Shown: positions 6,029 through 7,332 of the stretch, in pieces
How positions within the stretch are numbered: the stretch's first letter is position 1
Layout: each line of letters begins with the position of its first letter
Assembly: GCA_002343825.1 (NCBI GenBank)
Contig: DDSL01000081.1
Coordinates: forward strand, 2,920 to 10,251
Direction of reading: 5' to 3'
Length of the DNA stretch: 7,332 bases
Origin: Chthonomonas sp. UBA2391
GTDB lineage: Bacteria; Armatimonadota; Fimbriimonadia; Fimbriimonadales; Fimbriimonadaceae
Made by a program: the position numbers and the translations under genes
Notes under the pieces: model-generated
Told to the model about the DNA's origin: nothing
The model's database searches: none
What the model saw: only the letters and a program-made list of their open reading frames with translations

Positions 6029-6459
6029 AGCGGAGCGGATTCTTCTTCGGGCCTAGGATCCCAAATCGAAGGGTAGCACTAAGTTGCCAAATTGCGCTCG
6101 CCCTTTCCGCAGCTCTTTGCTACACGATTCCTAGCATGCCTTGCGAGATGACTTTGGTCATAACCACTGTGCTCGCATTAACGCTTGGATACCTTGCAAG
6201 GCCCGAAGGTCTCTATAGAACCTTTCTTCAATTTCGAGAGAATCAGTCACGGCTACTCTTTGCTGTGGTCTTCACCCTCATCTACTCGACAACAGTTACT
6301 GCTTTGACCGTTGTATGCATTGCTCTCTGCTTCGACATCGTTGTTCATTTTCAATCCCACATGAAGCAAGCGATTTACCTGGGTTTCACAATTTTCACGT
6401 TAACATCAATTTCAATGATTGCTTTCTCTGCTTACTATGCTCAGAAATATGTAGAATGA
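6019..6459 (+). CDS. Four-helix membrane protein, candidate immunity partner of the Rhs tip
   Basis: A 146-aa protein from ATG 6019, or 144 aa from GTG 6025. After a basic N-terminus (MQVKRSGFFFGPRIPNRR) come about four membrane segments: 19-38 (VALSCQIALALSAALCYTIP), 44-60 (MTLVITTVLALTLGYLA), 79-106 (LLFAVVFTLIYS, then VTALTVVCIALCF) and 118-141 (AIYLGFTIFTLTSISMIAFS). I recognise no family. The gene overlaps the Rhs-tip stop codon, with the ribosome-binding site at 6013 inside the tip gene, so the two would be translationally coupled. Tip-immunity pairs in Rhs systems sit this way, and membrane immunity proteins usually counter tips acting at the membrane or periplasm; the role here is inference from position. 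An in-frame ATG at 5971 would extend it into the tip gene and is not supported by any ribosome-binding site. G+C is lower than in the housekeeping genes. Confidence 0.72.
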   Translation: MQVKRSGFFFGPRIPNRRVALSCQIALALSAALCYTIPSMPCEMTLVITTVLALTLGYLARPEGLYRTFLQFRENQSRLLFAVVFTLIYSTTVTALTVVCIALCFDIVVHFQSHMKQAIYLGFTIFTLTSISMIAFSAYYAQKYVE

Positions 6460-6626
6460 CTTTATCGTCAAGGGTGGGGCTCAACATTGATGGCTCGAAC
6501 ATTGGTCAGAGATCTACGCTTACGAACTACTTCTACGTGAGATCCATTTGCTTTCTCTTAGAAAAAACCTAGCAATGGTCGTAGCATTCTAAATCGGTCT
6601 TCATTCTTGTATCAGCCACCGAAATC

Positions 6627-7241
6627 ATGACACACGAGAAAGTGATGGGTTACGCAGTTCGCAGATCGGTCGTCGTGTCCGATTGGGCTAGGGCTGCTGT
6701 TCAAGAAGAATGTTGGTACGCGGGCTACCCTTGGGACGACTTCACGCCCGGATACTGCGTTTGGGAATGGTTTGGTTTGAGTCCTAGCCTTAGTCCGTGC
6801 TTAGAGTACTACGAGTCAAGCGATCCCAATGACTATTGCGTCATATGCGTCACTACACCCGAGTCCTGGTTCAGGGTTCGAAACTTAATTAGAAGGCTCC
6901 AACCTGAAGAGTACATTGACCTTAGTGATATCCGGTTTGACCCTCGGATGATTGATCCAGTCTATGATGCAGAAGAAATTGATACGGCCTCTCTTGAGCC
7001 GTTAGGATGGGACGGTGCCTCTGCCTGGTATGCGTCCCTCATAGGGGATATGAAGCCCGCCTATCCTTGGGACGAGACGACCGAGGCTGGTGCTCTTAGG
7101 CTTTTTGCTACATGTGATGAAGCTGAAGCTGCTTGCGATGAGTTTAACCAGAAGGCGGGTTCGGCCGACAATTTCCTCTTTCCAGCCAAGATCTATTTGG
7201 TCCGCGGTCCGCGTCCTAGGTTTATCCGCTCTAAGCTTTGA
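6627..7241 (+). CDS. Unrecognised acidic, Trp/Tyr-rich 204-aa protein in the Rhs cassette
   Basis: A soluble-looking protein without signal peptide or membrane segments. It is strongly acidic in the middle (EEYIDLSDI, DAEEIDTASLE) and rich in Trp and Tyr. A short motif occurs twice, YPWDD at 34-38 and YPWDE at 146-150, perhaps marking two related halves. The end (LRLFATCDEAEAACDEFN, then KIYLVRGPRPRF) has the look of a small alpha/beta fold. I recognise no family. It lies 167 bp after the membrane protein and about 70 bp before the second Rhs core copy. By position it could be an immunity protein for a lost tip, an accessory gene carried by the cassette, or a second immunity protein; acidity is common in immunity proteins of nucleases, but that is only suggestive. 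ATG 6627 has no clear ribosome-binding site; ATG 6645 is an alternative. Confidence 0.65.
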   Translation: MTHEKVMGYAVRRSVVVSDWARAAVQEECWYAGYPWDDFTPGYCVWEWFGLSPSLSPCLEYYESSDPNDYCVICVTTPESWFRVRNLIRRLQPEEYIDLSDIRFDPRMIDPVYDAEEIDTASLEPLGWDGASAWYASLIGDMKPAYPWDETTEAGALRLFATCDEAEAACDEFNQKAGSADNFLFPAKIYLVRGPRPRFIRSKL

Positions 7242-7267
7242 CCTCTCTGGAGGCTGACGGCTGGGTT

Positions 7268-7332
7268 ATGTGCCTCGCTGGCTGGATCCCCCTCTATTCT
7301 TTGGCGTTTCTGGTCGACTTTCTGGGTAGCAT
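7268..7332 (+). pseudogene. Beginning of a second orphan Rhs core fragment, cut by the right edge
   Basis: The last 24 bases repeat 5365-5388 and read LVDFLGS in frame. Twelve codons of unrelated sequence upstream, an in-frame ATG at 7268 gives MCLAGWIPLYSLAF and then enters LVDFLGS without a stop, so this copy may have gained a start codon that the first copy lacks. Only the 24-bp homology is certain; the ATG has no clear ribosome-binding site and the remainder lies outside the window. Confidence 0.5.
7309..7332 (+). repeat. 24-bp direct repeat, copy 2: beginning of a second Rhs core fragment
   Basis: Identical over 24 of 24 bases to 5365-5388 and in the same frame. The repeat ends only because the sequence ends, so the true repeat is probably longer. 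Upstream bases do not match those before copy 1. Confidence 0.95.

Noticed and set aside
6589..6599. CTAAATCGGTC, also present at 3918-3928 just before asd
   Set aside because: Several 11-bp matches are expected by chance in 7.3 kb, and here the motif is not at the same distance from a start codon.
7243..7254. CCTC-TCTG-GAGG hairpin after the 204-aa gene, as a terminator
   Set aside because: The stem has only 4 bp and there is no T-run after it.
1..7332. CRISPR array, tRNA or rRNA genes, insertion sequence
   Set aside because: Reading through both strands I saw no regularly spaced repeats, no tRNA-like cloverleaf with a TTCGANNC arm in a non-coding gap, and no transposase-like protein. The TTCGAA at 5348-5353 has no matching acceptor stem.

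Overview
The window looks like chromosomal DNA of a fairly G+C-rich bacterium, with a housekeeping part (1-5301) followed by an accessory part (5302-7332). My best guess for the phylum is Armatimonadota (Fimbriimonas-like). That guess rests on the style of the Rhs core (WPTESAYGYVRGN...LDPSG), on weak or missing Shine-Dalgarno sites, and on -10 boxes placed 5-7 nt before start codons. It is inference only; the rpsJ fragment would settle it.

Layout. At the left edge, on the minus strand, lie the first 66 codons of ribosomal protein S10 (rpsJ), running off the window. Divergent from it is a Gfo/Idh/MocA-family NAD(P)-dependent oxidoreductase (294-1457). It is followed by a PhoD-type metallophosphatase (1493-2785). 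The phosphatase converges on an AraC-family regulator (complement 2864-3838), and a hairpin in the gap can serve as a bidirectional terminator. The regulator is divergent from asd, aspartate-semialdehyde dehydrogenase (3929-4939). Fourteen bases after asd comes a small membrane protein of TMEM14/UPF0136 type (4954-5301).

The accessory part begins 64 bp after that stop codon. It opens with a fragment of an Rhs-repeat-associated core that has lost its whole N-terminal part and has no conventional start codon at its beginning. The fragment ends in a variable, cysteine-rich C-terminal tip. A four-helix membrane protein overlaps the tip's stop codon (candidate immunity partner). Then comes an unrecognised acidic, Trp/Tyr-rich 204-aa protein. 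The last 24 bases repeat exactly, and in the same reading frame, the 24 bases where the first Rhs fragment begins. The window therefore ends just inside a second orphan Rhs tip. This reads as a tandem array of displaced Rhs tip/immunity cassettes, each starting at the same point in the core, and it is the most interesting part of the window. Base composition drops visibly in the cassette cargo: positions 6241-6300 have 28 G/C of 60, against 39 of 60 at 4741-4800.

The housekeeping genes are mostly unrelated in pathway. asd serves lysine/threonine/methionine/diaminopimelate synthesis, the oxidoreductase and phosphatase are of unknown substrate, and rpsJ presumably heads the S10 ribosomal operon.
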